From contig CAKRLC010000049.1 of NCBI GenBank assembly GCA_934358955.1, positions 1 to 19,567 on the forward strand: a stretch of 19,567 nucleotides of DNA. The letters are read 5' to 3'. A model generated the notes under the pieces. The model did not search any database. It was not told where the DNA came from and saw only the letters and a list, made by a program, of their open reading frames with translations. The stretch is from an uncultured Roseburia sp. GTDB taxonomy: Bacteria; Bacillota; Clostridia; Lachnospirales; Lachnospiraceae. This document shows positions 6,997 to 15,068 of this stretch, in pieces; positions within the stretch are counted from its first letter, which is position 1, and each line of letters opens with the position of its first letter. The position numbers were made by a program, and so were the translations under genes.

Positions 6997-7948
6997 CCAT
7001 CCGGTATTTACGCGGTGTCATCCCATATCTATTTTTAAACTGTTTAAAAAAGTAGCTCTGATTCTCGTATCCAATGTCCAAAGCGATTTCTTCAATTGTC
7101 AGATCCGTATCAATAAGCAGCTGTTTTGCCATCCGAAATCTTTTACTCTGCAGTAATTCCTGAAATGTAAATCCTGTTTTTGCCTTGATCAGCTTGCTTA
7201 ACACGGCAACAGACTGGTTCGTATCCTGCGATATTTTGGTCAGACTGGCATTCTTGCAATCACTGTTTATATATGCCAGCACAGCCTGGACGATCGTCTC
7301 TTTATAATCCATCGATGAATTGTGGCTCAGATTTTCTATATGCTCCAATAAATACAGAAATACAAGTCCCATGGAATACTGGTTCATGATATCATCACTT
7401 GCTTTTTCATGAAGCATCGATTCAATCATATTTTCCATCAGATTATCGATCTGTATATTCTCACCTGTCTGAAATAACAGATAATGCGATACCGGATTCT
7501 TTTGTCTGAGTGCGCCAATAATAAACCTGGCAAACACATTTGTGCCATTGACCATAGAGAGCGGAATCTCGAAAAACTCCGGTAATGCAATAAAGTTGAT
7601 ACCAATGTCCCCGTACTCTGCTCTTTTGATCGAATGTGACACATGTTGATTGAGCATCAGCACATCCCCTTTATGCATGCTAAGTTCTTTTCCATCTATC
7701 ACATGTGTAATGCAGCCCTGTACTACATACATGATCTCCACATAATTATGTCTGTGTTCTGGAAAATCCACAAATCTGCTATGCGGACGGACTGTGATCA
7801 GGCGCCCCTGCTTCAGCAGCTTTTCCCTTTCGATCTCGCCGGTTGCAGTACCAGAGTAAAGTTCTTTTTCGATCAGGCTCTGACCTGTACGGTATTTACT
7901 TTCTTCTTCCGAAACCACCATAAGTTCCTCTAATAACTGCTGTCTCAT
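6968..7948 (-). CDS. AraC-family transcriptional regulator with cupin sensor domain
   Basis: This regulator of about 326 residues has an N-terminal cupin domain (VRPHSRFVDFPEHRHNYVEI, then MYVVQGCITHVIDGKE, and HKGDVLML), the usual small-molecule sensor. The C-terminal pair of helix-turn-helix motifs spans about the last 100 residues (LTKISQDTNQSVAVLSKLIK; LTIEEIALDIGYENQSYFFK; PRKYR). Such proteins bind direct or inverted operator half-sites. I chose the ATG at 7946-7948 over the TTG two codons upstream because GGAGAT is eight bases before the ATG and too close to the TTG. The gap to sdaAA is only 16 bases, so it is probably co-transcribed with the serine dehydratase genes. Its target may be that operon, the isomerase gene or both; the sequence does not decide. 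Confidence 0.85.
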   Translation of the reverse strand: MRQQLLEELMVVSEEESKYRTGQSLIEKELYSGTATGEIEREKLLKQGRLITVRPHSRFVDFPEHRHNYVEIMYVVQGCITHVIDGKELSMHKGDVLMLNQHVSHSIKRAEYGDIGINFIALPEFFEIPLSMVNGTNVFARFIIGALRQKNPVSHYLLFQTGENIQIDNLMENMIESMLHEKASDDIMNQYSMGLVFLYLLEHIENLSHNSSMDYKETIVQAVLAYINSDCKNASLTKISQDTNQSVAVLSKLIKAKTGFTFQELLQSKRFRMAKQLLIDTDLTIEEIALDIGYENQSYFFKQFKNRYGMTPRKYRMENKDSFLVK

Positions 7949-7964
7949 AGGCAAATATCTCCGG

Positions 7965-8837
7965 TTATAATGTTCCTGTCATTCGTTCACGGATTGCGAC
8001 CCCTGTCGGTGTTCCGGCCAGTCCGCCCTTTCCGGTTTCTCTGATATCTTCATTCATGTTCCGCCCGATCGCACGCATGGCATCGATCACTTCATCCGGC
8101 GGGATCTTACTTGTAATCCCCGCCATTACCATATCAGCAGATGTCATCGCGTTCACTGCACCCATGACATTCCGCTTCACGCAAGGTACTTCCACCAGTC
8201 CTGCAACCGGATCACAGGCAAGTCCTAACAGATTCTTTAGTGCCAGTGCTGCCGCATGTGAAATCTGCTCTGCATCTCCACCCATAAGATATGCAACCCC
8301 GCCGGCCGCCATTGCCGATGCCGAACCGATCTCTGCCTGGCAGCCTCCCGCTGCTCCGGCAAGAAATGCCCTGTTTGCGATCACGCCTCCGATCCCGGCA
8401 GCCACATATAATGCCTCAACCATATTATCTTCTGTAAAGTGCCGTTCTTCCTCCAGCGTGAGGAATACCGCCGGAACTACTCCGCAGGAACCAGCTGTCG
8501 GTGCTGCCACGATCCGCTTCATGCATGCGTTGGATTCACTTGTCTTTAAGGCTTTCTCCATCACTTTTCCAATAAAATCACCACAGAGCAGTGTACCTGC
8601 AGCTCTTGCTGCACGCATTTTTTCTCCGTCAGTTCCCACAAGACCGCTTGAGGACTTTAACGTTCCGTCATAATTGGCATCGGCATCTTTCATTGCCTGA
8701 TACATGCCCCTCATTTTTTCAAATGCTTCTTCCTCCGACAATCCAGTTTCCCTGCAGTCATCCTGCTGTATGATCTTCCAAAATGGTTTTCCTTCTTTTT
8801 TTTCCGCTGCAACAATATCTTTCAATGACTTATACAT
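7965..8837 (-). CDS. sdaAA: L-serine ammonia-lyase, iron-sulfur-dependent, alpha subunit
   Basis: This 290-residue subunit carries the catalytic part of the oxygen-sensitive [4Fe-4S] L-serine dehydratase, which converts L-serine to pyruvate and ammonia. Characteristic segments are KSSSGLVGTDGEKM, APTAGSCGVVPAV, GCQAEIGSASAMAAGG and CDPVAGLVEVPC. Candidate cluster ligands are C166, C208 and C219, with C118 also conserved-looking. Length is normal for the two-subunit Firmicutes type. The ribosome binding site is weak (GGAAAAG seven bases before the ATG). It starts 20 bases after sdaAB ends, and an AraC-type regulator follows after 16 bases, indicating a three-gene operon. Confidence 0.93.
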   Translation of the reverse strand: MYKSLKDIVAAEKKEGKPFWKIIQQDDCRETGLSEEEAFEKMRGMYQAMKDADANYDGTLKSSSGLVGTDGEKMRAARAAGTLLCGDFIGKVMEKALKTSESNACMKRIVAAPTAGSCGVVPAVFLTLEEERHFTEDNMVEALYVAAGIGGVIANRAFLAGAAGGCQAEIGSASAMAAGGVAYLMGGDAEQISHAAALALKNLLGLACDPVAGLVEVPCVKRNVMGAVNAMTSADMVMAGITSKIPPDEVIDAMRAIGRNMNEDIRETGKGGLAGTPTGVAIRERMTGTL

Positions 8838-8857
8838 CGTTCTTTTCCACTTTCCTT

Positions 8858-9523
8858 CTAATCTTCACGCATCGACAGATAGGTTACTTTTAAGATTCCC
8901 TTCGTCTGCTCCAATGCCTCGATACAGTCCTGCTCAATCTCCTGATCACACTCGATCACCATAACCGCATTATTACCACGGCTTCCACGATACAGCTTCA
9001 TCGTTGCGATATTCACGGCTTTTGCTGCAAGGATTGCTGTTACCTCTGCCACATATCCAGGTTTATCTATATTGTGCACGATCAGTGTCGGATAGTCTCC
9101 GCTGAAATTCGCGCTTAATCCATCCACCTCACAGATCTCAATGCTTCCTCCACCAATCGAAGCTGCGATCACCTCCAGTGTCCTGCCTGTTTGCCCTGTC
9201 AGTATCATTTTTACGGAATTCGGATGCACATCCCCCAGATCGATCCCTTTGATCGTAAACTGCATTCCTTCTTTTTCTGCTATCCGAAAGCTGTCCGGGA
9301 TCGACGGATCATCTACCTTCATTCCAAGCAATCCTGCCACAACTGCTTTATCTGTTCCATGTCCTTTTCCTGTTGCAAGAAATGATCCATGAAAATAGAT
9401 CTCTGCTTTTGCGACCTTCTCAGCAAGAAGCCTCTGACAGACTCTCCCGATTTTTACTGCCCCTGCTGTGTGGGAGCTCGACGGTCCTACCATAACCGGT
9501 CCGATAATATCCAATAAATTCAT
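8858..9523 (-). CDS. sdaAB: L-serine ammonia-lyase, iron-sulfur-dependent, beta subunit
   Basis: This 221-residue partner of SdaAA has the family's opening MNLLDIIGPVMVGPSSSHTA, the FHGSFLATGKGHGTD segment, and a C-terminal ACT domain from about residue 148 (TLIVHNIDKPGYVAEVTAIL), a fold that often binds amino acids. The frame extends upstream to a TTG, but the ATG at 9521-9523 matches the family start; AAGGAG is about 12 bases upstream, a long spacing. It is first in the operon sdaAB-sdaAA-regulator and has a good promoter at 9600-9628. Confidence 0.92.
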   Translation of the reverse strand: MNLLDIIGPVMVGPSSSHTAGAVKIGRVCQRLLAEKVAKAEIYFHGSFLATGKGHGTDKAVVAGLLGMKVDDPSIPDSFRIAEKEGMQFTIKGIDLGDVHPNSVKMILTGQTGRTLEVIAASIGGGSIEICEVDGLSANFSGDYPTLIVHNIDKPGYVAEVTAILAAKAVNIATMKLYRGSRGNNAVMVIECDQEIEQDCIEALEQTKGILKVTYLSMRED

Positions 9524-9553
9524 AACCTGAACGCTTCTCCTTCTTTTCAAAGC

Positions 9554-9628
9554 AAAAAATAAGGTATACCGGATGTGATATACCCTTGTATAGTCTTTCT
9601 TTATAAAAAATTTTTATTCTGATGTAAA
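9554..9628 (-). promoter_or_regulatory. Promoter and leader palindrome of the sdaAB operon
   Basis: On the minus strand TTTACA (9623-9628) and TATAAA (9600-9605) are 17 bases apart, each one base off consensus. The leader just downstream contains AAGGGTATATC and GGTATACCTT, an imperfect 8-bp inverted repeat that could be an operator. The rest of the gap up to 9862 holds hairpin-repeat fragment 9719-9827. Confidence 0.6.
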
Positions 9629-9718
9629 AATTATATCTGCTTTACCTGACAAATGCAAGTTTCCTGTTGATTCCTGATTCAAAGAATGTCATAATAATGT
9701 TATTGTTCACTTATAAAA

Positions 9719-9827
9719 TTCGGATGTCAAAATGTCTGCATTTAAGCTTATGCTAGCAGATTGCACAAAAGAAATATGGAAAGTTTCATTGTGCAAACAT
9801 TCCGATAAGCCTCTGAAAGCGTGAATC
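9719..9827. repeat. Inverted half-copy D of the hairpin repeat
   Basis: This matches the reverse complement of the right half of the repeat at 12854-13085: TTCGG-TGTCAAAA-GTCTG, GCTAGCAGATTGCACAAAAG, AAATATGGAAAGTTTCATTG and GATAAGCCTCTGAAAGCGTG. It breaks off near the tip of the hairpin. TTATTGTTCACTT just before it resembles the terminal repeat of the second element family (3366-3379). Confidence 0.8.
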
Positions 9828-9862
9828 TGCATTACTACCTTATTATATAAAAGGAGAACCAC

Positions 9863-10252
9863 ATGGAGCATACACACGTTGCCGAAGACGGCACTATTTA
9901 TACACATACACATGATGAGGAACAGAAAATTCCACATGTACACTCACACGAAGACGGGCATGACAGCACACATGCCCATCCTCACAAGCACCACCACGAG
10001 AATACAAAGGCCGTCTTAAACCGCATGAGCCGTGCCATCGGACATATGGAAGCCGTAAAAGCAATGGTGGAGGAAGGCAGGGATTGCAGCGAAGTTCTCA
10101 TCCAGATTGCCGCAGTTCGCTCTGCAATCAATAATATCGGTAAGATTATCCTTGAAGACCATATTAATCACTGTGTTGTCGATGCGATTGAAACTGGTGA
10201 TGACCAGGTTTTAAAGGACTTAAATGATGCAATCAGCAAGTTTATTAAATAA
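9863..10252 (+). CDS. CsoR/RcnR-family metal-sensing repressor with His-rich N-terminus
   Basis: This 129-residue protein has two parts. Residues 1-46 contain 14 histidines, many in H-x-H pairs, ending HPHKHHHE, and look like a metal-binding tail. Residues about 47-129 form the all-helical CsoR/RcnR/FrmR (DUF156) repressor: LNRMSRAIGHMEAVKAMVEE, then GRDCSEVLIQIAAVRSAINN and LEDHINHCV. C75, H100 and C104 match the Cys-His-Cys metal or thiol site of CsoR. The family binds DNA as a tetramer and releases it on metal (Cu, Ni, Co) or reactive ligand binding. A His-rich tail suggests Ni, Co, Zn or Cu, which cannot be settled. AAGGAG six bases before the ATG fixes the start. No transporter is adjacent on the same strand, so its target is unclear. 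Confidence 0.88.
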   Translation: MEHTHVAEDGTIYTHTHDEEQKIPHVHSHEDGHDSTHAHPHKHHHENTKAVLNRMSRAIGHMEAVKAMVEEGRDCSEVLIQIAAVRSAINNIGKIILEDHINHCVVDAIETGDDQVLKDLNDAISKFIK

Positions 10253-10271
10253 TAAACTTGCTTTTCTTTTT
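10236..10271 (+). terminator. Terminator of the CsoR-type repressor gene
   Basis: GCAAGTTTATT and AATAAACTTGC form a perfect 11-bp stem with an AAAT loop, followed by TTTTCTTTTT. The upstream arm overlaps the last codons of the gene. Confidence 0.85.
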
Positions 10272-10545
10272 CCCTGAAACTCTCTGTTCTTCCATATAAA
10301 TCCTGTCTCTGTACATTTTTTGTTCATTTTTTATTCATATTTGATAGAAAATCTAAAAATGTTGCTTTTTTTTTATCAATCTTTCCGATTGTTTTTTTTC
10401 TGATAAAGATATATATTTTTTAGTATCCAAAAAAAGATTTTTACTTTTATTTTACATGTGTTTTACTTATTTGAATGGATGGCTTATTTGCTGCTTTTGT
10501 AACTCACTTGTATTTTTTTTGCAATGAAGCCATATAGGAGGATAT
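10272..10545 (+). other. AT-rich leader region upstream of the LtaS-like gene
   Basis: This gap is very T-rich on the plus strand. It has a weak CAATC-TTTCC-GATTG hairpin followed by eight T near 10370-10395 and several TTTTAC repeats near 10440-10470. I find no convincing -35/-10 pair. The downstream ribosome binding site is strong (AGGAGG, four bases before the ATG). Confidence 0.3.
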
Positions 10546-12780
10546 ATGAAATTAAATTTTAAAATGATAAAAGAAAAGGTTGCTTTTCTTCTTTCCAAAT
10601 TACCGAAGAGAAAACCACACAGTGAAAGCTATTATAAGCGCATTGCTTTTCTGAATAAATACTCTCTTGTATTTCATTTTATATTAGCATGTGTACTTAC
10701 CTTTATTGTAGAAGTTATCTCACGAAGAGATTTCTTTTCGGCAGTTTCTTTTGTAAACAATCATACATTGGCTTACCTGTACAATGCGTTCATTGTATTT
10801 GCTTCCCTGTCCATTGTTTATCTGTTCCGCTGCCGTGCACAGTTACGTCTGTTAATCAGCGGACTGTGGGTTTTCCTTGGCACAGTAAACGGACTCATTC
10901 TTTCAAACCGTGTCACACCTTTCAGTTACACGGATTTTAAAATGCTTCCTGATTTATTTGCCATGCAGAACACCAATTATTTTTCTGCTGAAGAAGCAGC
11001 GTTGATCGTAGGCGTTGTTGTTTCGTTTTTTGTTTTCCTGATTCTTTTCTTTTTCAAAGGACCAAAATATCAGGGAAAACGCCATAATATTGCAGGCACT
11101 GTTGCAATCGCAGCTTTCCTGCTGATCGGTGTTCCGGTTACCACACAGGCAGCACAGAATTCTAACGTGATCGCTTCCTATTTTGCCAATATTGCCCAGG
11201 GTTATTCAGATTATGGATTTGTATATGGTTTCTCCACAAGTGTTGTAGGCCGTGGCATGAGCAAACCATCCGATTATTCCAAGGAAAATATTGCTTCTAT
11301 CGAAGCTTTGGTGGATTCTTCGAAGAAAACAACCTCCGTTACCACAGAAAATGAACCTAATATTATCTGCATTTTACTGGAATCCTTCATTGATCCATAT
11401 GATGTGAATTTCCTTCAGATGTCTGAGGATCCGATTCCAACCTTCCACAACTTAGAGCAGAATTTCACTACCGGGTATCTTACCGTACCGGTTGTCGGTG
11501 CAGGAACTGCCAATTCCGAGTTTGAGGTTCTGACCGGAATGAGCATGCAGTATTTTGGTACCGGAGAATATCCTTATAAAACAATTTTAAAACAGAATGA
11601 CTGCACAAGCGTAGAAAGTATCGCTTCCGATCTTTCTTCTATCGGATATGGCACACATGTAGTACATAATAATACTGCTACTTTCTACAGCAGAAATAAT
11701 GCATTTTCTAAAATGGGCTTTGATACCTTCACAAGTAAAGAGCTGATGAATATTACAGAATATACACCTCTTGGAAGCTGGCCAACTGATAAGGTTCTTG
11801 TAAGTGAAACTGTCAAGGCTATGGATGCAACTGAGAATCAGTCTGATTTTGTATACACGATCACAGTTGGTTCCCACGGAGATTATCCTACAGAAAAGGT
11901 TATTGAGAATCCTGAGATCACAGTGACAGGTGCTCCTACCGAAGAATCCAATAATCAGTGGGAATACTATGTAAATATGATCCACAACACAGATAACTTT
12001 ATCGCCAACCTCATTGATGCCGTAGACCGTCGTGGCGAAGATACGATCATTGTTATGTTTGGTGACCATCTTCCAACCATGGGCTTAGAGGATTCCGATA
12101 TGAAATCCGGTGATATTTTCAAGACAAAATATGCTACCTGGAACAACTTCGGTCTTGCCAAAGAAGACGCAGATCTGACTGCTTACCAGTTAATGGCACA
12201 TATTACAGACCAGCTTGGTATCCATGAAGGAACTATTTTCAATTATACCCAGACACAGGCAAACTCCTCCAATTACCAGGCAGGACTGGAGAATCTCCAG
12301 TATGATCTGCTCTACGGAGAGAAATATGCTTATAATGGCGAAGATTTATATCCTGCTACAGATCTTGTCATGGATGTAGAAGATGTTATCGTAAAATCTG
12401 TCCGTAAAAATAACATTAACAATACCTTATCTGTTTACGGTTCCAACTTCACAAGAAATGCCAAGATTTTTGTAAACGGTGAAAAAGTACCGACCACATA
12501 CCTTACTTCCGGAATCGTCACAACATCTCTTGATAATGTAGAAGATGGCGACGTGATCTCCGTGTCCATTACCGGTTCCCAGGGTATTATCTTACGGGCT
12601 AGTAACGATGAAGTGATCTACGAAGATCCGGATATCGTAACAACCGAGACAGAAGAACCGACGGAGACACAGACGGATGATTCTTTTAACGAAAGTTTTT
12701 CTGACGGACTTTCTTCTGGAAATGAAGATGCAGGTGCTGACAACTCCCAGGCTGGAGCAGATGTGACAGATGCACAGTAA
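10546..12780 (+). CDS. LtaS-like phosphoglycerol transferase (sulfatase fold), membrane protein with C-terminal TIG-like domain
   Basis: This 744-residue protein resembles lipoteichoic acid synthases. About five membrane segments lie in residues 40-200, then an extracellular alkaline-phosphatase/sulfatase-fold domain from about 270 to 560. The expected metal and catalytic residues are visible: E279 (CILLES), T321 (GAGTANSEFE, the nucleophile), H444 (GSHGDYP) and D507/H508 (FGDHLP). These enzymes transfer glycerol phosphate from phosphatidylglycerol or modify other envelope glycans; which one here is not known. Residues about 614-676 look like an IPT/TIG beta-sandwich (LSVYGSNFTRNAKIFVNGEK), and the tail from about 695 is acidic and Ser/Thr/Gly-rich. 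These C-terminal parts are not in classical LtaS. It is a single-gene unit with a strong terminator. Confidence 0.85.
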   Translation: MKLNFKMIKEKVAFLLSKLPKRKPHSESYYKRIAFLNKYSLVFHFILACVLTFIVEVISRRDFFSAVSFVNNHTLAYLYNAFIVFASLSIVYLFRCRAQLRLLISGLWVFLGTVNGLILSNRVTPFSYTDFKMLPDLFAMQNTNYFSAEEAALIVGVVVSFFVFLILFFFKGPKYQGKRHNIAGTVAIAAFLLIGVPVTTQAAQNSNVIASYFANIAQGYSDYGFVYGFSTSVVGRGMSKPSDYSKENIASIEALVDSSKKTTSVTTENEPNIICILLESFIDPYDVNFLQMSEDPIPTFHNLEQNFTTGYLTVPVVGAGTANSEFEVLTGMSMQYFGTGEYPYKTILKQNDCTSVESIASDLSSIGYGTHVVHNNTATFYSRNNAFSKMGFDTFTSKELMNITEYTPLGSWPTDKVLVSETVKAMDATENQSDFVYTITVGSHGDYPTEKVIENPEITVTGAPTEESNNQWEYYVNMIHNTDNFIANLIDAVDRRGEDTIIVMFGDHLPTMGLEDSDMKSGDIFKTKYATWNNFGLAKEDADLTAYQLMAHITDQLGIHEGTIFNYTQTQANSSNYQAGLENLQYDLLYGEKYAYNGEDLYPATDLVMDVEDVIVKSVRKNNINNTLSVYGSNFTRNAKIFVNGEKVPTTYLTSGIVTTSLDNVEDGDVISVSITGSQGIILRASNDEVIYEDPDIVTTETEEPTETQTDDSFNESFSDGLSSGNEDAGADNSQAGADVTDAQ

Positions 12781-12786
12781 AATTTT

Positions 12787-12815
12787 AAAAGTGCGCCGCA
12801 AGGCGCACTTTTTTT
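12787..12815 (+). terminator. Terminator of the LtaS-like gene
   Basis: AAGTGCGCC-GCAA-GGCGCACTT is a perfect 9-bp GC-rich stem followed by seven T, a textbook intrinsic terminator. Confidence 0.92.
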
Positions 12816-12853
12816 GATTTATTGGAACATTACGGAGTAATTTCCTATAAAGA

Positions 12854-13085
12854 TTCGTGTGTCAAAAGGTCTGCTTCATAACGTTTATTGTCAGATTACA
12901 CAAAAGAAATATGGAAAGTTTCTCTTTGTGCAATGGAGATAAGACTCATGAAGCGTGGAAGCCTCTGCTGAACACGGTTCACGCTTTGAGAGGCTTATCG
13001 GAATGTTTTGCACAATGAAACTTGCAATATTTCTTTTGTGCAATCTGCTAGCATTAATTTAAGTACAGACCTTTTGAAACTCGAA
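12854..13085. repeat. Full copy B of the hairpin repeat
   Basis: This copy is nearly identical to the one at 3521-3751 over its central part (from GAAATATGGAAAGTTTCTCT through GGCTTATCGGAATGTTTTGC) and lies in the same orientation. The termini are TTCGTGTGTCAAAAGGTCTG and, on the other strand, TTCGAGTTTCAAAAGGTCTG. The tip pairs AAGCGTG with CACGCTT (12951-12957 with 12980-12986). It lies between the convergent ends of the LtaS-like and CDF genes. The latter has no other visible terminator, so the hairpin may serve as one. Confidence 0.9.
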
Positions 13086-13114
13086 ATCGTTCTTTTATTC
13101 CTGCAAAACACAGC

Positions 13115-14278
13115 CTAAATATACGAATGATCTACCTTTGCAACAACATAATAGTTCTCTCCAAAATGTTCATGAACAGCATTTAATACTTCCGTCAGCA
13201 ATTGCTCATCTGTCAGACGGAATCCAAATGGTGCCAGAATATCAAAAATCAGATTCGTATGCGTCTCGCCGCTCACCATACGGAAATCATGAATAGAAAG
13301 CGATTCGTCCACCGACTTGATCAAAGATATCATCGCTGCCTTTGTCTCACTTACATGCGCATCTGATGTTACGATCGGATCCATATGGATCGTAGCTTCA
13401 CAGCCAAGTGTGCGCCTCAATTCATTTTCTATATTATCAATCACATCATGCAGCTCTAAAATATTTCCCTCTGCCGGAACCTCTGCATGCAACGATACCA
13501 TCTGTCTTCCCGGGCCATAATCATGGACGATCAGATCATGCATACCGCAGATTTCCGGATGTGACATTACGATCTCATCGATTTTATCTACGAATTCGCG
13601 TGCAGGCGGCTGTCCAAGCAACGGATTCAATGTCTCTCTCGCTGCGTCAAAGCCCGCATAGCCGACCAAAAGTCCCACAACCAAGCCACAGTAGCCATCA
13701 ATCTTGATTCCTGTAAAATGGGCAAATATGGAGGCCAGAAGAACGGCTGTCGTTGCTACCGTATCACTTAAGCTGTCTGTTGCCACTGCCCGCATTGCTG
13801 CAGAATCCAGCTTCTTTCCAAGCGACCGGTTATAATATGCCATATAGAGCTTCACTGCGATCGACGCGATAAGGATCACTGCTACCAGCAATGTGAACTC
13901 TGTCTCCTCCGGATGAATGATTTTGCCGATGGAATCGCGTATCAGCTCATATCCCATTAAAAGAATTGCCGCTGCAACAACCAGACCTGATACATATTCG
14001 ATCCTTCCGTGTCCAAACGGATGCTCAATATCCGGTTTGGCTCCTGCCAGTTTAAAGCCTAAAAGCGTAACGACCGAAGAGCCTGCGTCTGATAAGTTGT
14101 TAAATGCATCTGCTGTGATTGCAATAGAATTGCTCAGTGTACCTGCCAGGAATTTTCCTGCAAAAAGTAAAATATTAAGCAAAACTCCGACGATCCCGCA
14201 GAGCATCCCATATGCCTCTCTAAGTTTTGTTTTATCCTCATTGTCTTTGATAAATATTTTTGCCAATAATGTAATCAT
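13115..14278 (-). CDS. Cation diffusion facilitator metal exporter, probably manganese type
   Basis: This 387-residue inner-membrane protein belongs to the CDF family: about six membrane segments followed by an extended cytoplasmic C-terminal domain (about residues 215-387). It would export a divalent metal in exchange for protons. In the family alignment the transport site is formed by N60 and D64 (NNLSDAGSS) and by D167 and D171 (TDSLSDT). The Asn-Asp/Asp-Asp set is, to my knowledge, that of manganese exporters such as streptococcal MntE, whereas zinc exporters carry His or all-Asp sets; the metal is therefore inference. HPFGHGRIEYV after the second segment is typical. The start codon is five bases after the stop of the signal peptidase gene, and GAGGT overlaps that stop, so translation is probably coupled. 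Confidence 0.86.
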   Translation of the reverse strand: MITLLAKIFIKDNEDKTKLREAYGMLCGIVGVLLNILLFAGKFLAGTLSNSIAITADAFNNLSDAGSSVVTLLGFKLAGAKPDIEHPFGHGRIEYVSGLVVAAAILLMGYELIRDSIGKIIHPEETEFTLLVAVILIASIAVKLYMAYYNRSLGKKLDSAAMRAVATDSLSDTVATTAVLLASIFAHFTGIKIDGYCGLVVGLLVGYAGFDAARETLNPLLGQPPAREFVDKIDEIVMSHPEICGMHDLIVHDYGPGRQMVSLHAEVPAEGNILELHDVIDNIENELRRTLGCEATIHMDPIVTSDAHVSETKAAMISLIKSVDESLSIHDFRMVSGETHTNLIFDILAPFGFRLTDEQLLTEVLNAVHEHFGENYYVVAKVDHSYI

Positions 14279-14283
14279 TCATC

Positions 14284-14928
14284 TTACCTCAGCTTTCCGA
14301 AGTTTTTAAACGGCCAATATGTAAAAAGTGCTTCTCCAAGTATCTGGTCTTCTTCCACATAAGTATTGGTCCAGTATCTTGCATCCCAGGAGTCATTCCT
14401 GTTATCACCCAGCATAAGATAGCAGCCTTCCGGCACGTCAAATGTATATGGTCCTGCTGCCACGATCCAGTCTTCCTTCAGATAATCTTCGGCCAGTGGT
14501 TCTGTGGATCCATCTATATAAATATGTGCATCGCGTATCTCCACGGTCTCGCCCGGAAGTCCGATCACCCGTTTTACAAAGGTCTGTGTCTCATCATCCG
14601 GATAGCGGAATACAACAATGTCCCCTCGGTTTGGTTCTTCTTTTAAATATGCCAGTCGGTTTCCGATCAGTCTGTCCCCCGGCATGATCGTGTTTTCCAT
14701 GGATCCCGTTGGAACATGTGCATTAATAATAAGATAATTTTTAATCAACAACGCGATAATGATCGCTGCTGCAAAATACACTACCCAGCTGAAAATCTCT
14801 TTCACAGAAGACATAGCTTCTGCTTTTTTTTCTTTTTCCTGTCCTGTTTTTTTCAGTTTATCCCTTGCCGCTTTTTCAATGTCCGTTTCTTTCTTCTCAT
14901 TGAAATCTTCAATTTCTAAATCGTTCAA
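14284..14928 (-). CDS. lepB: Signal peptidase I
   Basis: This 214-residue membrane protease removes signal peptides from exported proteins. After a highly charged cytoplasmic N-terminus (about residues 1-40, rich in Glu and Lys) there is one membrane segment (about 45-63). The catalytic serine is S76 in PTGSMENTIMPGDR and the general-base lysine is K119 in FVKRVIGLPGE. GDNRNDSWDARYW is the conserved C-terminal box. The start is taken as TTG (14926-14928) because GAGGAA is six to eight bases upstream; an internal ATG at residue 39 would also give a complete enzyme. It is followed with a five-base gap by the CDF exporter. Confidence 0.92.
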   Translation of the reverse strand: MNDLEIEDFNEKKETDIEKAARDKLKKTGQEKEKKAEAMSSVKEIFSWVVYFAAAIIIALLIKNYLIINAHVPTGSMENTIMPGDRLIGNRLAYLKEEPNRGDIVVFRYPDDETQTFVKRVIGLPGETVEIRDAHIYIDGSTEPLAEDYLKEDWIVAAGPYTFDVPEGCYLMLGDNRNDSWDARYWTNTYVEEDQILGEALFTYWPFKNFGKLR

Positions 14929-15068
14929 ATTAATTTCCTCTATTTCTGTTTTTATATTGATGTATATTTATCCTATCTATCACGACAGCCTTGCCGCCTG
15001 CGTTCTGCCGCATTGCACATCGCTCCGCTCATTTTATCACATTTTTATTGAAATAGAAATATAAGGAA
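14929..15068 (-). other. Gap upstream of lepB
   Basis: Most of this gap is AT-rich, but 14990-15035 is a GC-rich patch. On the minus strand it holds a 19-codon frame starting MSGAMCNAAERRR, without a ribosome binding site. It may be a degenerate repeat or a chance frame. I see no clear promoter. Confidence 0.25.

Noticed and set aside
8056..8673. 205-codon plus-strand open frame inside sdaAA
   Set aside because: It lies wholly antisense to a well-supported gene, has Ala/Pro/Ser-rich shadow composition and no ribosome binding site.
12854..13085. Hairpin repeat as merely a transcription terminator
   Set aside because: Copies B and C follow gene ends and might terminate transcription, but copy A sits in a divergent gap upstream of two promoters and none of the copies has the simple stem plus T run; the LtaS-like gene next to copy B already has a textbook terminator.
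14990..15035. Short frame MSGAMCNAAERRR as a leader peptide for lepB
   Set aside because: There is no ribosome binding site, it is only 19 codons, and no regulatory codon run or paired terminator is visible.
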